Shown here piece after piece: positions 1-7,379 of a DNA stretch of 64,000 nucleotides; position 1 is the stretch's first letter, and each line of letters opens with the position of its first letter. Source of the DNA: Streptomyces sp. CBMA291 (lineage in GTDB: Bacteria; Actinomycetota; Actinomycetes; Streptomycetales; Streptomycetaceae); NCBI RefSeq assembly GCF_014596525.1, contig NZ_MSJP01000110.1, forward strand, positions 115,804-179,803, read 5' to 3'. The notes below the pieces were generated by a model. The model ran no database searches. It was not told the origin of the DNA and was given only the letters and a program-made list of their open reading frames with translations. Both the position numbers and the translations under genes were made by a program.

Positions 1-1
1 G

Positions 2-1753
2 CCGAGCACGGCGACCGCCGGTGATCAGGCCACGTACACGTATGTGGCCACGAACACCGGGGAGACGGCGCTGTCCGCTCTCGCGGTCGCGGACACGGCG
101 TTCAGCGGGACCGGGACTCCGCCGGTCGTCGGTTGCCCGTCGACGACGCTCGCTCCCGGTGCTTCGGTGACGTGCACGGCGACGTACACCGTCACCGAGG
201 CGGACGTCACGGCGGGGCAGGTGACCAACACGGCGGCGGCGACGGCTCGGAACCCCTCCGGTGCGGAGGTGACCTCGGGGTCGGCGAGCGCGGTGTTCAC
301 CACCCATCAGCCTCCGGCTTCATCGCTCGCGCTGAAGAAGACCGTGTCTCCCGAGACGGCGACGGTCGGTGATCAGGTCACGTACACGTACGTGGTGACG
401 AACACCGGGGATACGGCCCTGTCGGCTCTGGCGGTGAAGGACACGGCGTTCAGCGGGACCGGGACTCCGCCGTCGGTGACGTGTCCGACGACGACGCTCG
501 CCCCGGGTGCTTCGGTGACGTGCACGGCGACGTACGTGGTCACCGAGGCGGACGTCACGGCCGGGCAGGTCACCAACACGGCGACGGCGACGGCTCAGGA
601 TCCCTCCGGTGCCGAGGTGACCTCGGGATCGGCGAGCGCGGTGTTCACCACCCACCAGCCTCCGGCTTCCTCGCTCGGTCTGACGAAGTCGGTCGCGCCG
701 AGTACGGCGATCGCCGGTGACCAGGTCACGTACACGTATGTGGCCACGAACACCGGGGAGACGGCGCTGTCCGCTCTCGCGGTCGCGGACACCGCGTTCA
801 GCGGGACCGGGACGCCGCCGGTCGTCGGCTGCCCGTCGACGACGCTCGCTCCCGGAGCTTCGGTGACGTGCACGGCGACCTACACCGTCACCGAGGCGGA
901 CGTCACGGCCGGGCAGGTCACCAATACGGCGGCGGCGACGGCTCAGGATCCCTCCGGTGCCGAGGTGACCTCGGGATCGGCGAGCGCGGTGTTCACCACC
1001 CACCAGCCTCCGGCTTCATCGCTCGCGCTGAAGAAGACCGTGTCCCCGGCGAAGGCCGAAGCCGGTGACCGGGTCACGTACTCCTACGTGGTGACGAACA
1101 CCGGGGGTACGGCCCTGTCGGCTCTCGCGGTGAAGGACACGGCGTTCTCGGGTACGGGGGCCCCGCCGGTCGTCGACTGTCCGGCGGCGACGCTCGCCCC
1201 GGGCGCCTCGGTGACCTGCACGGCGACCTACACCGTCACCGAGGCGGACGCGCAGGCGGGGACGGTGACCAATACCGCCGTCGCCACCGCCGAGACCGCC
1301 ACGGGTGACGAGGTCTCCTCGGGTCCCGCGAGTGCCGTTCTCACCGTCGGGCAGCCTCAGCCTCCGGTCGACTCGCTCAAGCTGAAGAAGACCGCCGAGG
1401 TCACCGACACCAACCACAACCACCGCAACGATCCGGGCGATGTCGTCCACTGGACCCTGACCGTCACCAACACCGGCGACAGCACCCTCCACGACATCCG
1501 GATCGACGACCCCGTCGCGGGGCCGGTCACCTGTCCGCCCGCCCCGCTCGCCCCCGGCCAGTCCATGACCTGCGCCGCCCCGCCGTACACCCTCAGGGAG
1601 GAGGACGCCGAGCGCGGCCACCTCACCAACACCGCCACCGCCACCGGCGTCAACCCCGTCGGCCGGACCATCACCTCCCCGAAGGCCCAGGTCACCATCC
1701 CCGTCCAGCACTCGCCCGGCCCCACGCCGCCGCCCTACGGGGGTGACTACTGA
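2..1753 (+). CDS. Secreted/surface repeat protein with DUF11-like (DUF7507) domains, 5' partial
   Basis: The frame is open from base 2, so the start and any signal peptide lie before the window. The visible 583 residues form about five Ig-like beta-sandwich units of about 116 residues. Each carries the landmarks YTYVVTNTG, a Cys before TTLAPGASVTC, and a second Cys in VTCTA; these two Cys probably form a disulfide. Domains of this family stack in bacterial cell-surface and adhesin-like proteins outside the membrane. The last unit diverges (DTNHNHRNDPGDVVHW) and the protein ends in a Pro-rich tail, GGDY. No LPXTG motif, terminal hydrophobic segment or other wall anchor is visible, so it may be released or anchored by its unseen N-terminus. 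A strong hairpin follows 23 bases after the stop. Ligand and role are unknown. Confidence 0.85.
   Translation, partial: PSTATAGDQATYTYVATNTGETALSALAVADTAFSGTGTPPVVGCPSTTLAPGASVTCTATYTVTEADVTAGQVTNTAAATARNPSGAEVTSGSASAVFTTHQPPASSLALKKTVSPETATVGDQVTYTYVVTNTGDTALSALAVKDTAFSGTGTPPSVTCPTTTLAPGASVTCTATYVVTEADVTAGQVTNTATATAQDPSGAEVTSGSASAVFTTHQPPASSLGLTKSVAPSTAIAGDQVTYTYVATNTGETALSALAVADTAFSGTGTPPVVGCPSTTLAPGASVTCTATYTVTEADVTAGQVTNTAAATAQDPSGAEVTSGSASAVFTTHQPPASSLALKKTVSPAKAEAGDRVTYSYVVTNTGGTALSALAVKDTAFSGTGAPPVVDCPAATLAPGASVTCTATYTVTEADAQAGTVTNTAVATAETATGDEVSSGPASAVLTVGQPQPPVDSLKLKKTAEVTDTNHNHRNDPGDVVHWTLTVTNTGDSTLHDIRIDDPVAGPVTCPPAPLAPGQSMTCAAPPYTLREEDAERGHLTNTATATGVNPVGRTITSPKAQVTIPVQHSPGPTPPPYGGDY
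323..1372 (+). repeat. Tandem 348-bp domain repeats inside the surface protein
   Basis: Units start at 323, 671, 1019 and 1373 (Ser-Leu-x-Leu), with a partial unit before 323. Units 1 and 3 resemble each other more than their neighbours, and so do units 2 and 4. This gives an alternating pattern with a 696-bp dimer period. Confidence 0.85.
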
Positions 1754-1775
1754 CCGGCGGCCCCCGGCTTTGAGA

Positions 1776-1815
1776 GCCGATGACCAGCGGGGAGACGAAC
1801 TCGCTGGTCATCGGC
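1776..1815. terminator. Bidirectional terminator between convergent genes
   Basis: A perfect 14-bp inverted repeat (1776-1789 with 1802-1815, arm GCCGATGACCAGCG) with a 12-base loop lies between the surface protein gene (+) and the amidohydrolase gene (-). There is no U-tract, as is common in streptomycetes. It can serve both genes. Confidence 0.75.
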
Positions 1816-1822
1816 CTGTCCA

Positions 1823-1852
1823 GGGCAGGGATAGGGGCAGGGCAGGGCAGGG
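1823..1852 (+). other. Possible G-quadruplex
   Basis: Six runs of three or more G occur here, four of them (1834-1852) separated only by CA, which fits the canonical G4 pattern. It lies just after the hairpin, in the 3' intergenic space of two convergent genes. Confidence 0.5.
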
Positions 1853-1904
1853 CAGAGGCCGGGGTCGGGGTCGGGTCTCGGGAGGCTTGCGGCGTCGGAA
1901 CCGT

Positions 1905-3203
1905 CTACGGAATCAGGTCCGGCAGTCCCGATCCGTCGAACACCCCGGCGCGGTCGACCGCGAGGCGGCCCTCCTTGAGGACGGCGTGGATGTTGGCCGG
2001 GTCGCCGAGCGCGTCGAGGTCCGTGAGGGGGTCGATGCCGCAGACCACGAGGTCGGCCGCCTTTCCCGCCGTCAGGCTGCCCGTCACCTCGGCGACGCCG
2101 CAGAGTTCGGCGGCATCGGCGGTCCCGGCCCGGATCGCCTGGAGCGGGGTCATGCCGCCGATCCGGGCGAGCAGCCCGAGTTCCCGCAGGTTCCTCCCGT
2201 GCGGCGCGGTCAGGCCCGAGTCCGTGCCCATGGCGACGCGTACCCCGGAGGCGACCGAGCGGGCGAACGCCTCCTGGGCGACGCGGTGCCAGCGTACGGC
2301 CTTGGCGTGGACGGCCGGTGACACCCGGGCCGGGTCCGGCTCCGCCATGGTCTCCAGAAGGGTGGGCACGAGGAACTGACCGCGCTCGGCCATCTCCGCG
2401 CGCAGTTCGTCGGTCAGGGCGTACCCGTGCTCGATGCTGCGGACCCCGGCGCGGACGGCGGCGGCGATCCCCGGCTCCCCGATCGCGTGGACCGCGACCG
2501 GCAGCCCTCCGTGGGCCTCGGCCTCCTCGACGGCCGCGCGGACCATCTCGGGGCGCAGACCGAGCCACTCGGGCTGGTCGTGCGGGGAGGTGACGCCTCC
2601 GCTCGCGGCGAGCTTGACGCAGTCGGCGCCCAGGGCGATCAGGGTCCGCACCCGGGTGCGGAGGGCGTCGACGGTGTCGACGACTCCCGGCGGGCTGCCG
2701 GGGAAGGCGACGGCGGTTTCGAGCGCGTCGATCCCGGAGGGCAGCCGGAAGTCCGCGTGCCCGGCGGTCTGGCTGAGCATGCTCACCGCCACCAGGAGGC
2801 GTGGGCCCGCGATGCGCCGCTCCGCCACCGCCTGCCGGAATCCGGCGTCGATCCCCATCAGGTCGCGGGCCGTCGTCACCCCGTTGTGGAGGGTGGTGCG
2901 CAGCCGTTCGAGCACCTTCAGGGTCCGGTAGCTGGCGAGTTCCCCCAGGCCGGTCAGCGGGCTTTCCGCCGGTCCCGGCAGGGCGAAGTGCACATGGGCG
3001 TCGATGAAGCCGGGGCAGACGGTACGGCCCCCGAGGCCCACCCGGCGCGCGTCGCGCAGATCGGGATCGTCGGGAAGCCGCCGGGCCGGCCCGCACCAGC
3101 GGACGAGGGAGCCGTCGACGACCAGGACGGCGTCCGGTACCGGCGGAGCCCCCGTACCGTCGACGAGCCGGAGGTCGTGCAGGACGACGGGGGTCGGGCT
3201 CAC
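1905..3203 (-). CDS. Amidohydrolase family protein
   Basis: Predicted metal-dependent hydrolase (432 aa) of the amidohydrolase superfamily, of the imidazolonepropionase/prolidase-like type that cuts C-N bonds in cyclic amides or X-Pro-like peptides. A small N-terminal beta-sandwich leads to the metal motif HVH at residues 70-72 in PGFIDAHVHF. Further TIM-barrel ligands are visible: Lys in CVKLAASGG (possibly carboxylated), His in VAVHAIGE, His in SIEHGY and Asp in MGTDSG. The C-terminal sandwich has GKAADLVV. I chose the GTG start at 3203 because GGAGG lies 5 bases upstream; a longer frame to 3272 has no such site and is low-complexity. No signal peptide, so cytosolic. The substrate cannot be told from sequence, and no biosynthetic partner lies next to it. 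Confidence 0.85.
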   Translation of the reverse strand: MSPTPVVLHDLRLVDGTGAPPVPDAVLVVDGSLVRWCGPARRLPDDPDLRDARRVGLGGRTVCPGFIDAHVHFALPGPAESPLTGLGELASYRTLKVLERLRTTLHNGVTTARDLMGIDAGFRQAVAERRIAGPRLLVAVSMLSQTAGHADFRLPSGIDALETAVAFPGSPPGVVDTVDALRTRVRTLIALGADCVKLAASGGVTSPHDQPEWLGLRPEMVRAAVEEAEAHGGLPVAVHAIGEPGIAAAVRAGVRSIEHGYALTDELRAEMAERGQFLVPTLLETMAEPDPARVSPAVHAKAVRWHRVAQEAFARSVASGVRVAMGTDSGLTAPHGRNLRELGLLARIGGMTPLQAIRAGTADAAELCGVAEVTGSLTAGKAADLVVCGIDPLTDLDALGDPANIHAVLKEGRLAVDRAGVFDGSGLPDLIP

Positions 3204-3399
3204 GGGGTCCTCCGAGGTCGGATCGGGGGAGGGCGGGTCACGGGGAGTGGGTCGTGGGGGATCGTGGCACACGGCCGGGCCGGGCTTCGGGAGCCTCGGC
3301 GCCCGCCGTGGCCCGCGTCGCCGTCATGGCCGTACCGCGTCGGGACCGGCTCGGTGCCGTACGGCCGGGATCGCGGACCGTACCGCTTGGGCGACCGGC

Positions 3400-4485
3400 T
3401 CAGTGCCGTACGGCCAGGATCGCCGTGGTGTCGTCGGCCAGCCCCCGGACGGCGAAGCGCGCGAGGTCGGCGTGGAGGAGGGGCAGGACCCGGTCGGCGG
3501 GGCGGAACCGCCAGGAGGCGATCCGATTCTCCAGGGGGTAGAAGTTCCCGGTCGCGTCCCGGGTCTCGCTGACCCCGTCGGTGAAGAGGAGCAGCCGGTC
3601 GCCGGGGCCGAAGGGGACCTCGACGATCTCGAACACGTCGTTCTCGATCCCGGCCAGATTCACCGGGAAGGCGGGGGAGGGGATCGGTACGGCGGCGACG
3701 GTCCCGCCGTGCTGGACGAGCGGAGCCGGATGGCCGCAGCTGAGGATCCGGGCGACCGGCTCGTCCGTGGGGAGTTCGACGAGAAGCACGGTGGCGAACC
3801 GGTCGGCGGCCTCGGACTCGGGGCGCAGCTCGGCGTAGCGCCGCATGGTGGTGTCGAGGCGGCGGGCGATCTCGCCGAGGCCGTCGGCCGTGTACGCGGA
3901 CTCGCGGAAGGAGCTGAGCAGGAGCGACGCGGCTTCCACCGCGCCCAGCCCCTTGCCCTGGACGTCCCCCACGATGAGCCGGACGCCGTCGTGGGCGGGG
4001 AGCGCCTTGTAGAAGTCGCCGCCCACTCGGGCTCCTTGTGCGGAGGCCTCGTACAGCAGATGGAGGTCGACATGGGCGAGCCGGGAGGGCATCGGGCGCA
4101 GCAGGGCGCGCTGGGTGGCCTCGGCGATGGCGCCGACCTGCTGGAGCTGGTGTTCGCGGCGCCGGCGCAGGCTGCTGGACCAGGCGGACACCAGGGTCAC
4201 CAGGAGCAGGGAGAGGAGGGTGGTGGGGATGGCGGAGAGCCCGAAGCCCGTCCGGTCGGCGATCAGGGCGTACGCGGCCACCATGGAGAGCAGGCCGATG
4301 CCGAGGGTCGCCATCGGGCCCCAGGCGACCGCGGCGAGGGCCGGGGCGGCGAAGAGGAAGCGGTCGAAGCGGGCCTGGTCGGGGGTGGTGACGTCGAGGG
4401 CGACGGAGACGACGATGATCAGGAAGGGCAGCGTCCGGCCGATCGCGTTGACCGTCTCCGATCGCGAGAGAGTGCGCCGGGACAT
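3400..4485 (-). CDS. Membrane-anchored SpoIIE/RsbU-type PP2C Ser/Thr phosphatase
   Basis: A 361-aa protein with three to four membrane segments (about residues 16-35, 47-72, 86-103), a short linker, then a SpoIIE-type PP2C domain. Metal-binding motifs are clear: GGDFY near 155, VGDVQGKG, SCGHPAP, FTDGVSE and DDTTAIL at the C-terminus. Family members dephosphorylate anti-anti-sigma factors (STAS proteins) or signal through partner switching; streptomycetes carry dozens. No PAS or GAF sensor domain is present, so any signal must act through the membrane part. The ATG at 4485 has AGGAGG directly upstream and is preferred to an upstream in-frame ATG at 4587. No anti-sigma or STAS gene lies nearby, so its partner is unknown. 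Confidence 0.9.
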   Translation of the reverse strand: MSRRTLSRSETVNAIGRTLPFLIIVVSVALDVTTPDQARFDRFLFAAPALAAVAWGPMATLGIGLLSMVAAYALIADRTGFGLSAIPTTLLSLLLVTLVSAWSSSLRRRREHQLQQVGAIAEATQRALLRPMPSRLAHVDLHLLYEASAQGARVGGDFYKALPAHDGVRLIVGDVQGKGLGAVEAASLLLSSFRESAYTADGLGEIARRLDTTMRRYAELRPESEAADRFATVLLVELPTDEPVARILSCGHPAPLVQHGGTVAAVPIPSPAFPVNLAGIENDVFEIVEVPFGPGDRLLLFTDGVSETRDATGNFYPLENRIASWRFRPADRVLPLLHADLARFAVRGLADDTTAILAVRH

Positions 4486-4569
4486 CTTCCTCCTGCCCTG
4501 TGCCGTTCTTCCCGGGTCGCGCGGGCGGGGCGTCGGAGCCGCCCGTGCGCGGGGAGATCCTCGTTTGTC

Positions 4570-4613
4570 CCAGGCAAGCGTACTCAAAACGGAATAAAAC
4601 GGTGCTTGGCTGG
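4570..4613 (-). promoter_or_regulatory. AT-rich inverted-repeat region upstream of the PP2C gene
   Basis: A 10-base inverted repeat with one mismatch (4570-4579 and 4604-4613) brackets an AT-rich island holding two AAAACGG direct repeats, 85-130 bases upstream of the phosphatase start. A promoter/operator is plausible. No clear -10/-35 pair can be assigned. Confidence 0.35.
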
Positions 4614-4775
4614 GCGGGGGGCAGTTCCTTGTGGGTGGTCGCCCGGACCACGCCCGGGGCCTGTCGGCCGCGCCCCGGGCCTGGCTTGGTCACGCCCCGG
4701 GCCTGCGGGCCCGGGGGAGCGGGCTCGCAGGCTGAGGAAACGGGTAGGGCGTGTGGGGCGTGTGGGGCGCGTCGG

Positions 4776-5603
4776 TCAGTAGGTCATGGCCGTGGGCTGC
4801 GCGTCCGGTCGCATGGCCGCGTCGGTGCCGCCGTCCACGAACAGGGTCGCGCCGGTGGTGAAACGCGCCTCGGGGCGGAGGAACTGGTGGACCCAGAAGG
4901 CGATGTCGTCCGCCGTGCCGAAGGTGCCCAGCGGCATCGGCGTGGGGAAGTCGTCGGCGTCCAGGTCCTCGGTGCGGCCCGTGGAGCCGAGCATCAGCGG
5001 GGTGACCACCGCGCCCGGGGCGATCGCGTTGAGCAGTACGCCCTCCCTGGCCCACTCCGGGGTGACGGCGGTACGGCGCATCCAGCGGGCCAGCGCGAAC
5101 TTCGAGGTGGCGTACGCCGAGATGGTCGGGGACTGCTCGGCCAGCTGGGCGGGGGTCGCCTTCTGGGCCTCGCGGGCGTGCTCGCGGGCGGCCGCCTCGT
5201 CGCCTGCCAGGAGCAGGTCCACCAGGGTCTGGTCGATCATCGGGACGGTGGTGGAGGAGTTGGAGCCGATCACCACCGCACGACCGGCCTCGGCGCGGGC
5301 GAGGGCCGGGCGCAGTCCGTCGAGCAGGGCCGCCGGGCCGAAGTAGTTGATCGACACGACCGCTCCGGCGTCCTTCATCGAGGGGCCGACGCCCGCGACG
5401 GCGGCCACGCCGTCCAGGACTCCACCGGACGCCTCGGTGACGGCGGCGACCGCCGCCGCGCGCCCTTCGGGGCTGCCCAGGTCGGCGATGACGTCGGCGT
5501 CACGGAGATCGACCCCGATGACGGAATGTCCGGCCTCGCGCAGGACGGCGGCGGTGGCCGCGCCCATTCCCGAGGCGGATCCGGTGACTGCGTAGGTACC
5601 CAT
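4776..5603 (-). CDS. Short-chain dehydrogenase/reductase (SDR)
   Basis: NAD(P)-dependent oxidoreductase of 275 aa with a Rossmann fold. TGSASGMG near the N-terminus is the TGxxxGxG cofactor loop, and VDLRD after beta-2 has an acidic residue that favours NAD(H). The catalytic set is Ser in SNSST and YATSK (YxxxK). The end, FVDGGTDA, is the usual SDR C-terminus. The size and the insert between the Ser and Tyr motifs resemble the 3-alpha-hydroxysteroid dehydrogenase-like SDRs, but the substrate is unknown. Start 5603 is chosen for AGGAGG 9 bases upstream. It is divergent from a TetR gene, with a perfect palindrome between them, so it is probably repressed by that TetR and induced by its own substrate or a related ligand. 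Confidence 0.88.
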   Translation of the reverse strand: MGTYAVTGSASGMGAATAAVLREAGHSVIGVDLRDADVIADLGSPEGRAAAVAAVTEASGGVLDGVAAVAGVGPSMKDAGAVVSINYFGPAALLDGLRPALARAEAGRAVVIGSNSSTTVPMIDQTLVDLLLAGDEAAAREHAREAQKATPAQLAEQSPTISAYATSKFALARWMRRTAVTPEWAREGVLLNAIAPGAVVTPLMLGSTGRTEDLDADDFPTPMPLGTFGTADDIAFWVHQFLRPEARFTTGATLFVDGGTDAAMRPDAQPTAMTY

Positions 5604-5691
5604 GGTGTGGGCCTCCTGTGGTGGGGTGCGCCGGTCCGGCGCATGGTGCGGAGTAGACGGGACGACGATCCCCCTCGGCGTCCCGACATTA

Positions 5692-5708
5692 TTCAATCAC
5701 TGATTGAA
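5692..5708. promoter_or_regulatory. TetR operator candidate
   Basis: Perfect palindrome TTCAATCA-C-TGATTGAA in the 132-base gap between the divergent SDR gene and the TetR gene that starts at 5736. It is strikingly AT-rich for this genome. Position and symmetry fit a TetR dimer site controlling both genes. Confidence 0.75.
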
Positions 5709-5735
5709 CGCTGAGTTATTCGTTTGTGTTCCAAT

Positions 5736-6392
5736 ATGTCCATGCCGGATGGACCTGATCCCACCCCGCCCCCGCCGTCCGACGGGCAGGGCTCGACCCG
5801 TGACCGCCTGCTCGACGCCGCCGAGCGTCTCTTCCTCCGGCGGGGCGTCGACCAGGTCTCCGTGCGCGCCGTCAACGCGGAGGCGGGACTGAACCCGGGA
5901 GCCGTGCACTATCACTTCGGTTCCAGGGAAGGTCTGGTCGGCGCCCTGCTTGAGCGTGAGCTGTTCCCGCTGTGGGAGGAGCGCCTCAAGCGCGCCACCG
6001 GTCGCCCGGACCGTGACGCCACCCCGCTTCAGCAGGTGGACGCGCTGGTCACCGCCGCCGTCGGGCCCTTCGACGAACTCGTACGGACCGACCGGGGGCG
6101 CATGCTGTGCAGGCTGCTCGCCCAGACCCTGCTGGGAGCCGACCGCCCGCTGGCCGGCTCCCAGTGGTCCGGCACCGCGCCCTTCGAGGTCGTTCTCGGC
6201 CGGGCCCTGCCCGACCTCGGCGTCCAGGAGGTCGCCGACCGCTGGCGCCTCGTCTTCACCACCCTGCTGACGATCTACGGCCGCCCGCTGGCGCCGGACA
6301 CCCCCGGCGGGAGCGTGCCCGCCTTCCCCGCGACCGCCACGGTGATCGCCTTCCTCACGGCGGGACTCGCCACGGGGACGGTCGAGGGCTGA
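5736..6392 (+). CDS. TetR/AcrR family transcriptional regulator
   Basis: A 218-aa repressor-type regulator. The N-terminal helix-turn-helix is visible: TRDRLLDAAERLFLRRG, then VSVRAVNAEAGLNPGAVHYHF. The rest is an all-helical ligand and dimer domain of the kind often annotated TetR_C. It is divergent from the SDR gene and sits beside the 17-bp palindrome at 5692-5708, so autoregulation and SDR repression are likely. No Shine-Dalgarno precedes ATG 5736 or the next ATG at 5742, so translation may be leaderless; an in-frame TTG lies at 5724. The inducer is unknown. Confidence 0.88.
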   Translation: MSMPDGPDPTPPPPSDGQGSTRDRLLDAAERLFLRRGVDQVSVRAVNAEAGLNPGAVHYHFGSREGLVGALLERELFPLWEERLKRATGRPDRDATPLQQVDALVTAAVGPFDELVRTDRGRMLCRLLAQTLLGADRPLAGSQWSGTAPFEVVLGRALPDLGVQEVADRWRLVFTTLLTIYGRPLAPDTPGGSVPAFPATATVIAFLTAGLATGTVEG

Positions 6393-6739
6393 GCGGCGCG
6401 GGCCCGTGGGTGTAGGCGCCGAGGGCCCGTGGTCAGTGCGGTGGAACGGGTCGACCGCGACCATCTCGCCCCGCTCGCCGTCGGCCCCGGACGCCGTCGG
6501 CCCCACTCGCCTTCGGCCCCGGACACGTCCGCTGCCCGGCCGTCACGTTGCATGCCGACCCCGGACTCTCCGAGCCCCGATGCCTCGTCGGACGCGTCCG
6601 CGCCGCCGCGCCCCGCCACACCTCCGGACGGCGCACCGACGACACGCGGCCCTCGCGGTCCGCCAGGGGTTCGTCGCCTGAGCCGCCAAACCCACCCGGC
6701 GGAACCCGCCCGCCGAACCCACCCGGCGGAACCCGCCCG
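6393..6739. other. Gene-free stretch between convergent TetR genes, with tandem repeats
   Basis: No supportable gene. Part of it is repetitive: short CGTCGGCCCC-type repeats around 6470-6530 and a 23-bp direct repeat at 6690-6712 and 6717-6739 (period 27) that runs up to the stop codon of the minus-strand TetR gene. No convincing terminator hairpin was found. Confidence 0.6.
6690..6739. repeat. Direct repeat, 2 x 27 bp
   Basis: Two exact 23-bp copies (ACCCACCCGGCGGAACCCGC and three more bases) at 6690-6712 and 6717-6739, immediately downstream of the minus-strand TetR gene that ends at 6740. Confidence 0.85.
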
Positions 6740-7336
6740 TCACTCCGTCCCCGTACGGAACACATAGGGACTCACCAGCGCCGTCAGCTCCTCGACCAGT
6801 TCCTCGCGCCGGATGGCCGGCCGGTCCAGGATCCAGCGGACGCTGAGCGCCTCCATCGCGGCGACCAGTACCCAGGCGCGGGTGGCGCCGTTCCCCGTCT
6901 CCGGAACGCGCCCCGCGAGATACGCGGACCCCAGATCGTGGATGCGGCGCCGGAGATGGTGAACATGCCGCTCGTGATAGCTCGGCGGCACTTCCTCGAC
7001 CACGACGCGAAGGAGTCGCGAGTCCTGCTCAAGGGCGGAAAGCAGCGCCTCGACCGCGTTGTGCACGAGCCGCTCGGGCGGATCGGCCAGCCGGTCGGCG
7101 AGCGAGGCGGCCACCCGGTCCCCGGCCTCCGCCCAGAACCGCTCCATGAGCACGGTGAGGAGTTCTTCCTTGTTCCGGAAGTACTGGTAGAGGGAACCCG
7201 GGCTGATACCGGCCGCGTCGGCGACCCGAGTGGTCGCGAACCGCGCGTAACCATCACGCGCCAGGACCATGCGCCCCGCGTCGACGATCCTCTCGACCAT
7301 CTCCCGCGACCGCTCCTGACGGGGCGTCTTACGCAT
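6740..7336 (-). CDS. TetR family regulator, divergent from an Lcp-like oxygenase
   Basis: A 198-aa TetR protein. The DNA-binding part is canonical: RSREMVERIVDAGRMVLARD, then TTRVADAAGISPGSLYQYF. The C-terminal domain holds the ligand pocket. It is divergent from the DUF2236 oxygenase gene (7380). Two overlapping inverted repeats lie in the 43-base gap and reach its own start codon, so it very probably represses itself and the oxygenase. There is no Shine-Dalgarno before ATG 7336, and the transcript may be leaderless. The TetR-oxygenase pairing recalls LcpR control of latex-clearing protein in Rhodococcus, but that link is inference. Confidence 0.9.
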   Translation of the reverse strand: MRKTPRQERSREMVERIVDAGRMVLARDGYARFATTRVADAAGISPGSLYQYFRNKEELLTVLMERFWAEAGDRVAASLADRLADPPERLVHNAVEALLSALEQDSRLLRVVVEEVPPSYHERHVHHLRRRIHDLGSAYLAGRVPETGNGATRAWVLVAAMEALSVRWILDRPAIRREELVEELTALVSPYVFRTGTE

Positions 7337-7372
7337 ACGCGAATTGTATGCGAATGATTATTCGCATTACAA
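7332..7372. promoter_or_regulatory. Nested operator palindromes
   Basis: ATGCGAAT-gatt-ATTCGCAT (7348-7367) is a perfect inverted repeat inside a longer imperfect one (TTGT...ACAA, 7344-7372). A second perfect repeat, CGCATAC-n7-GTATGCG (7332-7352), overlaps it and covers the TetR start codon. Two overlapping sites suggest two dimers or two occupancy states. Confidence 0.75.
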
Positions 7373-7379
7373 CGGTGCG

